Below are positions 14,200 through 21,654 of a DNA stretch of 21,882 nt, piece after piece (positions within the stretch are counted from its first letter, which is position 1; each line of letters begins with the position of its first letter). The DNA comes from a candidate division WOR-1 bacterium RIFOXYB2_FULL_48_7. GTDB lineage: Bacteria; Margulisbacteria; WOR-1; O2-12-FULL-45-9; XYB2-FULL-48-7. The notes beneath the pieces were generated by a model. It made no database searches. It was not told the origin of the DNA and was given only the letters and a program-made list of their open reading frames with translations. The stretch is taken from positions 1,955 to 23,836 of the forward strand of contig MEUF01000088.1 of assembly GCA_001771615.1 (NCBI GenBank). The letters run 5' to 3'. A program made the position numbers and the translations under genes.

Positions 14200-15404
14200 T
14201 GGACCATCCCAACCAGATCGTAGGCGGTTGCCCTGATAATTTTGGCCCGGACAAAAGTACCGGGAACAAGTCTTTTTGGGCTGTGTAAAATAACTTTACC
14301 ATCAATTTCCGGCGCGTCGCGATAGCTCCGGCCGGAATGGGGGGTCTCGACCAGAACTTTTAGCGTTCGGCCAATAAAAGTGCGATTTTTTCTCAGCGAA
14401 ATCTTTTGCTGCAGAGACATAATCGTTTGCAGCCGGGACTGTTTGATTGCTGAAGAGAGCTGTCCCGGCAGTTTGGCCGCTGGGGTCCCCGCCTCACGGA
14501 AGTAGGGAAAAACACCGAGACGATCAAAATGTCCCGCGGCTATTAGGGCCTGTAACTCGACAAAGTCCGCTTTTGTCTCTCCGGGAAAGCCGACAATTAT
14601 CGAAGTCCTGAGGCAGAGATCAGGAATTAACGTCCTAAGGCTTGTGATCGTTTCCAATAGGTGCTTTTTATCGTAATGACGGTTCATTTTCCTAAGAATA
14701 TGTGACGAAGCATGCTGAACTGGCAGGTCAAGATATTTAACTATCTTCGGCTCACCGGCGATCGTCTTGATCAGCTCTTTGGTCAGATGGGCGGGATGCG
14801 CATACATCAGGCGGATCCAGGCAACCCCCTTGATCCGGGCGGTAGCCTTTAATAGCTTGGGCAGGTTAGGGTAGGCGGTCGTGTCCTGTGCAATATAGAT
14901 GATTTCTTTGGTCCCGTGCTTAACCAGGAGTTTAACCTCATTCAAGACGTCGGACATAGGCCGGGTCTTGAGCCGGCCGCGAATGGTCGGGATCAGGCAA
15001 TAGGCGCAATGGTTGTCGCAGCCGTCGGCGATTTTGACGTAAGCGGTCCAGGGGGGCGTCGCCTTGATCCGGGGGATGTGATAACTGTGCAGTCCGGTTG
15101 AATCAATGATCCCATCAATATATTTGTTAGTTGTCAGTTGGTGGTTGTTAGATAATTTGGGTAGGCATCCTGCGACGAACAGTTGCTGGCATTTCCCTTT
15201 CTTTTTCCACTGGGCCAGTTCTTTGATGACAGCCTGAGCTTCATCCCGCGCTGACTTTAGAAAAGCGCAAGTATTAACGATAATGACGTCGGCCTGGGCC
15301 GGTTGGGTGGTGATGGTATACCCAAGTGAAGCGACTTTCCCCATCAGCACTTCTGTGTCAGTTAGGTTTTTAGGGCAGCCGAGCGAGACAAAATAGGCTT
15401 TCAT
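14196..15404 (-). CDS. rimO: Ribosomal protein uS12 methylthiotransferase RimO
   Basis: 402 residues, about 40 shorter than E. coli RimO. Radical-SAM enzyme that methylthiolates an aspartate of ribosomal protein S12. Seen: SLGCPKNLTDTEVLMG, VNTCAFL and AGCLPK (cysteines of the auxiliary 4Fe-4S cluster), the radical-SAM CxxxCxxC in GCDNHCAYC, IPTIRGRLKTRP, YLDLPVQHAS and a C-terminal TRAM-type domain (GRTLKVLVE to AYDLVGMVQ). SLGCPKN with D-T-E favours RimO over MiaB. The stretch after AGCLPK is replaced by a low-complexity segment (LSNNHQLTTNK) encoded by a heptamer repeat. The start overlaps the yajQ stop by one base. Confidence 0.94.
   Translation of the reverse strand: MKAYFVSLGCPKNLTDTEVLMGKVASLGYTITTQPAQADVIIVNTCAFLKSARDEAQAVIKELAQWKKKGKCQQLFVAGCLPKLSNNHQLTTNKYIDGIIDSTGLHSYHIPRIKATPPWTAYVKIADGCDNHCAYCLIPTIRGRLKTRPMSDVLNEVKLLVKHGTKEIIYIAQDTTAYPNLPKLLKATARIKGVAWIRLMYAHPAHLTKELIKTIAGEPKIVKYLDLPVQHASSHILRKMNRHYDKKHLLETITSLRTLIPDLCLRTSIIVGFPGETKADFVELQALIAAGHFDRLGVFPYFREAGTPAAKLPGQLSSAIKQSRLQTIMSLQQKISLRKNRTFIGRTLKVLVETPHSGRSYRDAPEIDGKVILHSPKRLVPGTFVRAKIIRATAYDLVGMVQ
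15127..15154 (-). repeat. Heptamer tandem repeat inside rimO
   Basis: On the + strand the units are TTAGTTG, TCAGTTG, GTGGTTG and TTAGATA: four 7-base units with decaying identity. They encode part of LSNNHQLTTNK in rimO. Short tandem heptamers of this TTAGTTG type are known from intergenic regions of cyanobacteria and other genomes; in a coding region they are unusual. Confidence 0.5.
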
Positions 15405-15895
15405 TAACGGTAGTTGGCAAATTGTAGCGGGATAGAAAACTCGAACCCTTTCAATTTTTGGATGAGGGCCTGCAGGTCATCGATTTTTTTGGCCGTGACC
15501 CTGATTTGGTCTCCCTGAATTTGTGATTGGACCTTAAGGCCGGTCTCTTTTATATACTTGTTTAGCTCTTTGCCTTTCTCGTGGTCAATCCCCTGTTTGA
15601 TGGCCAGGGTTTGCTTGACCTGGCCGCCTAGTGATTGTTCCACTTTTCCCGGCTCAAAAAATTTGAGCGACAAACCGCGCTTGGCGAATTTGTCCTGGAG
15701 AATGCCGACAACATTTTTAAGCTTAAATTCATCATCGGAGACAATGACCAATTTGTCCTCTTCTTTGGTGATTTTGCTGACGCTTCCTTTGAAATCAAAG
15801 CGGGTGGCCAGCTCCTTGGCCGCCATTTGGATGGCGTTGTCGAGCTCCTGGAGGTTGGGTTTGCTTGTGATATCGAACGAATGATCCTGTGCCAT
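15404..15895 (-). CDS. yajQ: YajQ-family nucleotide-binding protein
   Basis: 163 residues from the ATG at 15895; a longer frame to 15967 exists, but the conserved N-terminus is AQDHSFDITSKPNLQELDNA. Other motifs: ELATRFDFKGSVSKI, DDEFKLKNVVGILQ, LSLKFFEPGKVEQSLGG and VKQTLAIKQGI. It has two ferredoxin-like folds. In Xanthomonas a YajQ protein binds cyclic-di-GMP and acts as a transcription co-regulator; whether this one does is unknown, though a GGDEF protein is encoded elsewhere in the window. It is the first gene of yajQ–rimO–maf. TATGAT (15905–15910, minus strand) lies 9 bases before the ATG and there is no Shine-Dalgarno. Confidence 0.93.
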   Translation of the reverse strand: MAQDHSFDITSKPNLQELDNAIQMAAKELATRFDFKGSVSKITKEEDKLVIVSDDEFKLKNVVGILQDKFAKRGLSLKFFEPGKVEQSLGGQVKQTLAIKQGIDHEKGKELNKYIKETGLKVQSQIQGDQIRVTAKKIDDLQALIQKLKGFEFSIPLQFANYR

Positions 15896-15904
15896 GCTGG
15901 ATAA

Positions 15905-15930
15905 ATCATAACATAATTTTATGTTATAAT
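15905..15930. promoter_or_regulatory. Divergent promoter with a 20-base dyad (candidate operator)
   Basis: The 49-base gap between yajQ and the pseudokinase gene holds TATAAT (15925–15930) for the + strand and TATGAT (15905–15910) for the − strand. Between and overlapping them is a perfect inverted repeat, ATAACATAA (15908–15916) with TTATGTTAT (15919–15927), spacer TT. Both predicted leaders are under 10 bases. A dyad lying over both −10 elements is a typical place for a repressor dimer, but no regulator is known. The −35 regions are poor. Confidence 0.5.
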
Positions 15931-15944
15931 GAACGGCACAACCT

Positions 15945-16982
15945 ATGGAAACGATCCTCAAAAGCAAGTATCGGATCGCCGAAAAGATCGCCGAAAACCC
16001 TTTTAGCTTAACCTATAAGGGTTTTTTTGTCGGCGGCGAGAAATCTGCCGCCGCCGGCAAGCCGGTAATAATCAAAATATACAAACGCGGGACCTTGAGC
16101 TCCCCATTAATCAAAAGCATGCGGCAAAAGGTCCGGGAGCTGGCGCTGATCAACCATCATGGCTTGGCAAAGTTGTATGACGGGGATTATGGCTGGCAGG
16201 GATTCTATTTTGTCAGAGAATATATTGAAGGTGAAAGCCTCAAAGAGTTATTGGCTAAGGGGGGCGGGATAGGGATTGAACGCGCGGCCGAGGTGGTTGA
16301 ACAGGCGCTGGAGACCTTAACTGTTGTGCATGAAAAAGGGATTGTCCATGCCGCCCTAAAGCCGACGAATATTTTTATTGACAACCAGGGCTTGGTCCGA
16401 CTAACTGATTTTATTATTGAAGGGGAAATCAAAGAGTCAATCCCGCAAAAGGTTATTGATATGATTTTCAATGCCAAATATGCCTCTCCGGAGGAGTTGG
16501 AAGGGCGGCCCCTCAAGCCGGCTGCCGATGTTTATTCTCTTGGCCTGGTCCTTTATGAGCTGGCGACTGGCCGGTCGTTGATGAATGTCCAGGGGGTTGC
16601 GGCCAACCTACAAAAATTACGCGAACCTTCCATTATCAATAAGGCAATTAGCGACTCTTTACCAAAATACGCTATCGAAATACTGGCCAAAGCCCTGCAA
16701 AAAGACCCCTTGCTCCGTTTTAGGTCGGCAGAGGAATTTCGGCAAAGCCTGCTCAACCGGCAGGTCGCGCCGACCGGGCAACGCAACGAAGAGCTGGCCA
16801 AATTATTTGAAAAGGTGGTGACCCAATTTGGCGGTGAAGAGCTGGCCAAAGTTGAGGAGCCCCCGCATGAGGTCGGCAAGCTGCGCTGGCGCAAGGAAAA
16901 AGACCGCAATTGGATTTTGGCGGTCATCGTTGGCGGGGCGGTCTTGCTCGGCCTGCTTTATGCGTTTCTTTTTGGGCATTGA
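15945..16982 (+). CDS. Serine/threonine kinase-fold protein, probable pseudokinase, with C-terminal membrane anchor
   Basis: 345 residues. The bacterial Ser/Thr kinase (Hanks) fold is clear: ATP lysine in VIIKIYK (Lys44), helix-C Glu65, the catalytic loop VHAALKPTN (135–142), TDF (Asp155), YASPEE (179–184) and DVYSLGLVLYELATGR (195–210). The catalytic loop reads HAALKPTN in place of HRDLKPxN, so the catalytic-base aspartate is Ala137; DFG is DFI; the Gly-rich loop is degenerate (ENPFSLTY). Lys44, Asn142 and Asp155 remain, so ATP binding may persist. A single membrane helix (323–343) ends the protein with almost nothing outside. It is followed by a separate PASTA protein and rpe, as if a PrkC-type receptor had been split. 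Pseudokinase status is inference from the motifs. Confidence 0.85.
   Translation: METILKSKYRIAEKIAENPFSLTYKGFFVGGEKSAAAGKPVIIKIYKRGTLSSPLIKSMRQKVRELALINHHGLAKLYDGDYGWQGFYFVREYIEGESLKELLAKGGGIGIERAAEVVEQALETLTVVHEKGIVHAALKPTNIFIDNQGLVRLTDFIIEGEIKESIPQKVIDMIFNAKYASPEELEGRPLKPAADVYSLGLVLYELATGRSLMNVQGVAANLQKLREPSIINKAISDSLPKYAIEILAKALQKDPLLRFRSAEEFRQSLLNRQVAPTGQRNEELAKLFEKVVTQFGGEELAKVEEPPHEVGKLRWRKEKDRNWILAVIVGGAVLLGLLYAFLFGH
15994..16028 (+). terminator. Terminator-like hairpin within the pseudokinase coding sequence
   Basis: AAAACCCTT (15994–16002) pairs perfectly with AAGGGTTTT (16017–16025), with three further inner pairs (TAG/CTA) after one mismatch. The right arm runs into seven T residues (16022–16028). 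It lies only about 50–80 bases into the gene. It could attenuate transcription or be a by-product of the codons for ENPF and YKGFF. Confidence 0.4.
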
Positions 16983-16984
16983 TA

Positions 16985-17605
16985 ATGATTACTAATTACC
17001 TGATCATATATTTTGCTTTTATAATTGTGGCCAGTATTTTGGTCAGCCTACTGGTCCTCCGCCTGCGCCTGCCTTCACCGCGGATCATTACCGGTTTTAT
17101 TATTTTATTCATTATTTCTCCCTTGCTTGTCGGGTATTTGTACCTGATCTACTTTGATTCCCTGCCAGAAGTCGAGGTCCCGGCAGTTACCGGGATGATT
17201 TATGAATTGGCAGAACAAAAACTGGCTGATATTGATTTGCAGGCTCGCAATACCGGGAGTGTTTATGACCGTAAACATCCTGAAGGGACAGTGATTTCCC
17301 AGCGGCCGGAGCCGGGCCGGATTGTCAAAGCGGGCCGGACCATCAACCTGGTTGTCAGTTCAGGTAAAAGAAAAATTATCGCTCCAAATCTGTTGGGTAG
17401 AAATGTGACGCAGGCGATCGCTTTGCTGGAGGCCGAAGGGATTGCCCTGGGCGAAACCCGTTATGAAAGAAATCCCGGAGTAATGGAGGGGACCGTCCTG
17501 GCGCAGGAGCCATTGCCAGGTGAGCAGGTAGAGGTAGCTGGCAGTGTTGACTTGCTGGTTTCAACGACCCTGGAAGTTGTAATAGAAGAAAAGGAGACAA
17601 ACTAA
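16985..17605 (+). CDS. Membrane protein with two PASTA domains
   Basis: 206 residues from the ATG at 16985; a longer frame reading back into the kinase gene would add 25 non-conserved residues. Two membrane helices (~3–25 and ~34–56) are followed by two PASTA repeats: ~60–126 (VEVPAVTGM, GTVISQRPEPGRIVKAG, INLVVSS) and ~129–194 (IIAPNLLGR, GTVLAQEPLPGEQVEVAG, VDLLVS). PASTA domains bind peptidoglycan fragments or beta-lactams and normally form the outer part of PrkC/PknB/StkP kinases. Two bases separate it from the kinase-like gene, and its stop overlaps the rpe start. It is likely the sensor half of a split receptor with the upstream protein. Confidence 0.88.
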   Translation: MITNYLIIYFAFIIVASILVSLLVLRLRLPSPRIITGFIILFIISPLLVGYLYLIYFDSLPEVEVPAVTGMIYELAEQKLADIDLQARNTGSVYDRKHPEGTVISQRPEPGRIVKAGRTINLVVSSGKRKIIAPNLLGRNVTQAIALLEAEGIALGETRYERNPGVMEGTVLAQEPLPGEQVEVAGSVDLLVSTTLEVVIEEKETN

Positions 17606-18267
17606 TGATTAAGGTTGCCCCCTCAATATTATCGGCCAATTTTGCCAATCTGGAGGCGGAAATTAAAAAGGTTGAACAAGGGGGAGCGGATTATATCCAT
17701 ATCGATGTCATGGATGGGCACTTTGTCCCCAATATTACTATTGGTCCGCTGATTGTAAAAGCCTGCCGCAAAATTACCAGGCTGCCGCTCGATGTCCATT
17801 TAATGATTGAAAATCCGGATCGCTATATCCCCGATTTTGCCAAGGCCCTCTACGGCGGGCCGGTTGGGGGAGATATTATAACAATCCACGTTGAGGCGTC
17901 TAAAGATTTGGCGACCGATATCGAATTGATCCGGCAGCATGGGGCTAAACCGGGGGTAGTCATTAACCCGAGTACAACGGTTGATAAAGTTCTCCAGGTA
18001 TTAGATAAAGTTGACCTGGTCTTGGTCATGTCGGTCAATCCTGGCTTTGAAGGGCAGAAATTTATCCCCTCCGTCTTGCCAAAAATTAAAGAGTTAAGAC
18101 GGGCTGTAAATGACAGACGCCTCGCGACCGAAATAGAGGTTGACGGCGGGATCAACCTGGAAACCTATCGGCAGGTAATCGAGGCTGGGGCCAATGTCTT
18201 GGTTGCCGGTTCAGCGATCTTTTATGCTGATGATTACGCCAAGGTTATTGCCGCACTGAAGCGGTAG
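17605..18267 (+). CDS. rpe: Ribulose-phosphate 3-epimerase
   Basis: 220 residues, the family length. Interconverts ribulose-5-phosphate and xylulose-5-phosphate in the pentose phosphate pathway. TIM-barrel motifs: VAPSILSANFANLEAEI, HIDVMDGHFVPNITIGP (metal ligands), LDVHLMIENP, VMSVNPGFEGQKFIP and EVDGGINLET. A short insert (YGGPVGG) precedes the IITIHVEAS strand. The ATG overlaps the PASTA gene stop by one base (TAATG), so the three genes are coupled. prkC–rsgA–rpe is a known arrangement in Gram-positives; rsgA is absent here. Confidence 0.97.
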   Translation: MIKVAPSILSANFANLEAEIKKVEQGGADYIHIDVMDGHFVPNITIGPLIVKACRKITRLPLDVHLMIENPDRYIPDFAKALYGGPVGGDIITIHVEASKDLATDIELIRQHGAKPGVVINPSTTVDKVLQVLDKVDLVLVMSVNPGFEGQKFIPSVLPKIKELRRAVNDRRLATEIEVDGGINLETYRQVIEAGANVLVAGSAIFYADDYAKVIAALKR

Positions 18268-18305
18268 CCAACTCGACTTCCAGGACGGCAATTCCCGCAA
18301 ATTTA

Positions 18306-18335
18306 TTGAAATTCCCTGCTTTTATCCCCGATAAC
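18306..18335 (+). promoter_or_regulatory. Putative promoter for the FHA gene (near-leaderless)
   Basis: TTGAAA (18306–18311) and GATAAC (18330–18335, four of six positions) with an 18-base spacer, in the 76-base gap after rpe. The −10 ends 8 bases before the ATG at 18344 and there is no Shine-Dalgarno, so the message would start at or next to the start codon. Confidence 0.4.
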
Positions 18336-18343
18336 AACTTGAT

Positions 18344-19039
18344 ATGGTTGATAAACCGACAAGAGTAGGGCATTCACCAACCCCCCCGACAATCGGACAA
18401 GGGATGAGTTTACGCGGCCTGGTCCGGGACCAGCGGGCCTTTCTGGCAAAAGCGGTTCGGGGCGAAACATTGACCTTTGGGCGAGCCATAGAATGTGATT
18501 TGGCTGCGCCTGGCTATGGATTTCTTTCCCGTCACCAATTCAGCCTCCGTTTTTTGGCAGCGGAAAAACGCTGGGAAATATTGGGGGTGGGCAAAACCAA
18601 TTTGACCTATTTAAATCGTCAGCCCCTCTCATTGAATGGCTGGACCCCAATAAATTATGGCGACACCCTTGAGGTCGTGGCCAACAAATTTGTTTTTGAT
18701 TTTCCCAATATTACAGTGAGGCCGGTTATTCCAGCCACTCAACCCGAATTGCCCTCTTTGGCTTTGGGGCAGGAGATAATTATTGGACGAACTCAAAAAT
18801 CTCCGACAGATTTTATTATTTCTGATCAGACAGTTTCTGGCCAGCATGCCCGTTGGCGTAATCGCGGTGGGGTTTTTGAGGTCATGGATTTGGGGAGCAC
18901 AAACGGGACCAAATTGGTTAATGCCCAATTCCCGTCTGGGGCCCCCTTGCCACCCCGCCAATGGACCGACCTTGACCCGGGAGATATTTTAATTTTTGGG
19001 CGGGTCAGGATGACAGTCCCTCGCGGAGGGAAGAAATGA
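18344..19039 (+). CDS. Tandem FHA-domain protein
   Basis: 231 residues. The first FHA domain (~42–118) has FGR (45–47), SRHQF (62–66) and the Asn-containing turn near 91. The second (~142–225) is canonical: IIGRT (146–150), SGQH (165–168), DLGSTNGTK (182–190) and GDILIFGR (213–220). The Arg, Ser/His and Asn that contact phosphothreonine are present in the second domain. There is no membrane segment, so it is cytosolic. It lies downstream of a kinase-fold/PASTA pair, a typical FHA context, yet the only nearby kinase appears inactive. The start is uncertain: ATG 18344 or 18404. Its stop overlaps the start of the next gene by 4 bases. Confidence 0.87.
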   Translation: MVDKPTRVGHSPTPPTIGQGMSLRGLVRDQRAFLAKAVRGETLTFGRAIECDLAAPGYGFLSRHQFSLRFLAAEKRWEILGVGKTNLTYLNRQPLSLNGWTPINYGDTLEVVANKFVFDFPNITVRPVIPATQPELPSLALGQEIIIGRTQKSPTDFIISDQTVSGQHARWRNRGGVFEVMDLGSTNGTKLVNAQFPSGAPLPPRQWTDLDPGDILIFGRVRMTVPRGGKK

Positions 19040-21642
19040 GAGCTGGTCGAACTACAGTCCCGATGCACGTGACCAATGCCCAGGCCAACCTGCTCGGGGC
19101 TTGTCAAATGAAACAACCAGATAGGGCCCTGAAATATTTGGGGATATTAGAAAAGGCCCGCCGTTTTGTTGATTCCGTAACCATGGCCACAAATTATGGA
19201 ATGGTGGCCAGGATATGTATGGGAGATGGGCGATGCTTGCCGGCCCTACAATTGGCCATCCGAGGTTATAACCTCAATGCCGACGCTGCAACCAGGGAGC
19301 ATACGGAACAGACCCTGCTTGGACTGACGGAGATGATGCTGCGCCACCAGCCGACAAGGGATAAGCTAACCAAGCCATTGGCTGACTTTCTGCGCCGCTC
19401 TTTGCACCCCAACATCCCCGTCATGTCCCCACAGCAAGCAAAATATTGGCATACAGTTGTAAACGTAGTCGATCAAAATGACTTTTATACCGAACAAAAA
19501 ATGTTAATTGAAAAATATCTTGACGGGATGGCGCCGGGGATTGAAAGAGCGGAGGCTGCTAACAGGTATCTGGAGGTTTGCTGGAAGACCGGGCTATTGC
19601 TGGCAGAAGCCAGCGAGCTCGGTAGGATTGCCGACAGCGCCAGAATCTTATTGGCCGAAGGTGAGACAATTATCCGGGACCGCTTATCGGAAGATTCATT
19701 TTTCGACCTGATTGTGACCCTTGAGTTTTATGATCTATTTGAGGCCCTGGAACGGGCTGTGGCCATGCGCCGGAGAGAACCAACCGGAGCCTTAAAATAT
19801 TATCTGGAGTTAGCCAGGGGCTTGCGCCATGATTTGGCCGCGACATACGAAGGAATCCATAACAGCTCCGAACGCTACCGGGGGTTTTCAATTGGCCAGG
19901 TGGTAGATATCAAGTATATTCAGGCGAAAATTGTCCGTTGTTACCTTGAGGGGCATTTGCGCGAGCAGGCAACCGCCCGGGAGGCAAAAAGCCGGTTAGA
20001 AATATTGCTACTCAAGCCGTGGAGTGTTGATCCGGCATTAAAACGTGAATTGATTGCTCACCTGAAATTAGTGCTTAAGTTGTTTGAGCAGCCGTTGATG
20101 TCTGTTGAGCCGTTTTGGTATTACCTCAGGAACCCCGAAGGATCCTCATTTGCCGCCCGCGAAGCTTATGTTGTCCATCAGCCGGGCACAAACCAGCTGG
20201 CGGTTTACCTTGGCTCCCGCGAAGAAGGCAATTGGGTCAGGGTTATTATTCCAACCAGGCGGGTGGAAGGGCGCTGGCAAGCGGTGGCTGACCCACAAGT
20301 ATTATTCCAAGAGACTCAATCAGAGCCGTGGGTAACTACGGCGATGCAGGCAACCAGTTATTTAGCCAATGCTGCACGAAAAGGAGATAAGCCGCCTGAG
20401 CGGTCCATGGTTGAGCAAACCAGAAGGGTGCTTGCCGAAACAAGCCGGGCGGCTGGCCGGCTCTTTATGGCAGAAAATGGTTTGCTTGGCCGACAGATTT
20501 TTGGTCAAGTGGCCGGGAATCAGGAAATCCAGGAGCGGCGGCTGGAATTGCACAACCGCTTATTGCTGGCCAGGACAATCTTTGAGACATACTTGAAGCG
20601 GGTTGAAGAGGCAGAATACCAACTGGAAGCGGACGACCTGCTTTATCCCTACATAGTTGGCGTGAATTTTCTTGGCCGGGATTTTGCCTCAACCTTTCTA
20701 GCGCAAATTGCCCTGGGCGAGCTGTTGCCGGGCCAATCGGGAAAATATCCCTTTATGGTGGCGCTGCATCCCCGCGCCGGCGGCCAGCCATTGATAGCTA
20801 TTGCCCACTCTCCAAAAAAGATCGTCATTCCCGGGCATGGGGCACTGTCAGAGCAAGAAGCCGAATATCTTTTTGACTTAATTTATGAAGCCGCAGTCAA
20901 GCTGGCGGTAAAAAGCGCAGTCGACAGCTTGCAACAGACCGGCTACCTTTTCCAACCTCCTGATGATGATGAGGCCGGCTTAGGAAAGTTAAGGCAAATT
21001 TACGCTCAATTTTTCCACCAGCAGTTGACTAGCGGCGGATTAATGGCGCTCCCCTGGTTTACTTTTGAGCCGATGGGGGATGGCGATGGCCTTTATCGAC
21101 CGATAAATGACCAATCGCCTCAAGCCAAAGAAGCCCTGGCCAGAGAGGGGAAAACAGACGAGATTTATGTTCAGGTTGAACCGGCTGGCTTGATCACTTT
21201 ACTGCCGGTCAGGATCAAGAAAATTGCCGGGACAAACACCCTGGCCCCCTGGGAGAGGCAGCCGCTTAGGGAGCGACAACAAGCTCTCTTAAATGATCCA
21301 CGGGTTCTGCCTATTTATTATGGAATATATATTCTGACCTGGTTTTCTGACGGTCGGGCGCATGCTTTCCGTTATCTGCTCAAGCCGACAGAGGCAGAGA
21401 TAATGGCCGATGAGTTGCTGGCCGATGTTGACCAAAAAATGAGGACTGGATTTTTTCGCGATCCCAAGGTATTCCTAAGAGGTACCGCTAGAAAGGTCCG
21501 GGCGCCGATTGAAAGCGGGTTGGCGGCCGGTACGCTGACTATTGACCGACAAGAAGAACAGACTTTCGCGCTAAATACAACTTTTAAGCGCCCTCGCATG
21601 GTCAGGCTCTCAACCCTCCTTGCAGAAGGCTATACCCTATAA
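19036..21642 (+). CDS. Large protein of unknown family, coupled to the FHA gene
   Basis: 868 residues. I recognise no family. GGAGGG at 19025–19030 precedes the ATG at 19036, which overlaps the FHA gene stop (ATGA). The N-terminal ~350 residues are mostly helical with a TPR-like rhythm (QPDRALKYLGILEKARRF, LPALQLAIRGYNL). A middle region has a beta stretch (EAYVVHQPGTNQLAVYLGSR, VRVIIPTRRVEGRWQ), and residues ~440–640 are again helical. The last ~150 residues hold strands such as EIYVQVEPAGLITLLPV and YYGIYILTWFSDGRAH. There is no signal peptide and no clear membrane segment. Strict coupling suggests it works with the FHA protein, perhaps as a scaffold or effector. This is context only. Confidence 0.8.
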   Translation: MRAGRTTVPMHVTNAQANLLGACQMKQPDRALKYLGILEKARRFVDSVTMATNYGMVARICMGDGRCLPALQLAIRGYNLNADAATREHTEQTLLGLTEMMLRHQPTRDKLTKPLADFLRRSLHPNIPVMSPQQAKYWHTVVNVVDQNDFYTEQKMLIEKYLDGMAPGIERAEAANRYLEVCWKTGLLLAEASELGRIADSARILLAEGETIIRDRLSEDSFFDLIVTLEFYDLFEALERAVAMRRREPTGALKYYLELARGLRHDLAATYEGIHNSSERYRGFSIGQVVDIKYIQAKIVRCYLEGHLREQATAREAKSRLEILLLKPWSVDPALKRELIAHLKLVLKLFEQPLMSVEPFWYYLRNPEGSSFAAREAYVVHQPGTNQLAVYLGSREEGNWVRVIIPTRRVEGRWQAVADPQVLFQETQSEPWVTTAMQATSYLANAARKGDKPPERSMVEQTRRVLAETSRAAGRLFMAENGLLGRQIFGQVAGNQEIQERRLELHNRLLLARTIFETYLKRVEEAEYQLEADDLLYPYIVGVNFLGRDFASTFLAQIALGELLPGQSGKYPFMVALHPRAGGQPLIAIAHSPKKIVIPGHGALSEQEAEYLFDLIYEAAVKLAVKSAVDSLQQTGYLFQPPDDDEAGLGKLRQIYAQFFHQQLTSGGLMALPWFTFEPMGDGDGLYRPINDQSPQAKEALAREGKTDEIYVQVEPAGLITLLPVRIKKIAGTNTLAPWERQPLRERQQALLNDPRVLPIYYGIYILTWFSDGRAHAFRYLLKPTEAEIMADELLADVDQKMRTGFFRDPKVFLRGTARKVRAPIESGLAAGTLTIDRQEEQTFALNTTFKRPRMVRLSTLLAEGYTL

Positions 21643-21643
21643 T
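21638..21643 (+). promoter_or_regulatory. −10 element for ribD
   Basis: A perfect TATAAT overlaps the stop codon of the 868-residue gene and ends 11 bases before the ribD ATG. The predicted leader is about 4 bases and there is no Shine-Dalgarno. TTGCAG upstream is too close (12 bases) to be a −35. Confidence 0.4.
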
Positions 21644-21654
21644 ACAATCTTCTT

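Noticed and set aside
13606..14236. Plus-strand frames opposite maf
   Set aside because: maf has all family motifs on the minus strand; the plus frames show no conserved domain.
15896..15967. Extension of yajQ to 15967 and of the PASTA gene back to 16910
   Set aside because: Both extensions overlap the neighbouring gene and lie outside the conserved N-termini of their families.
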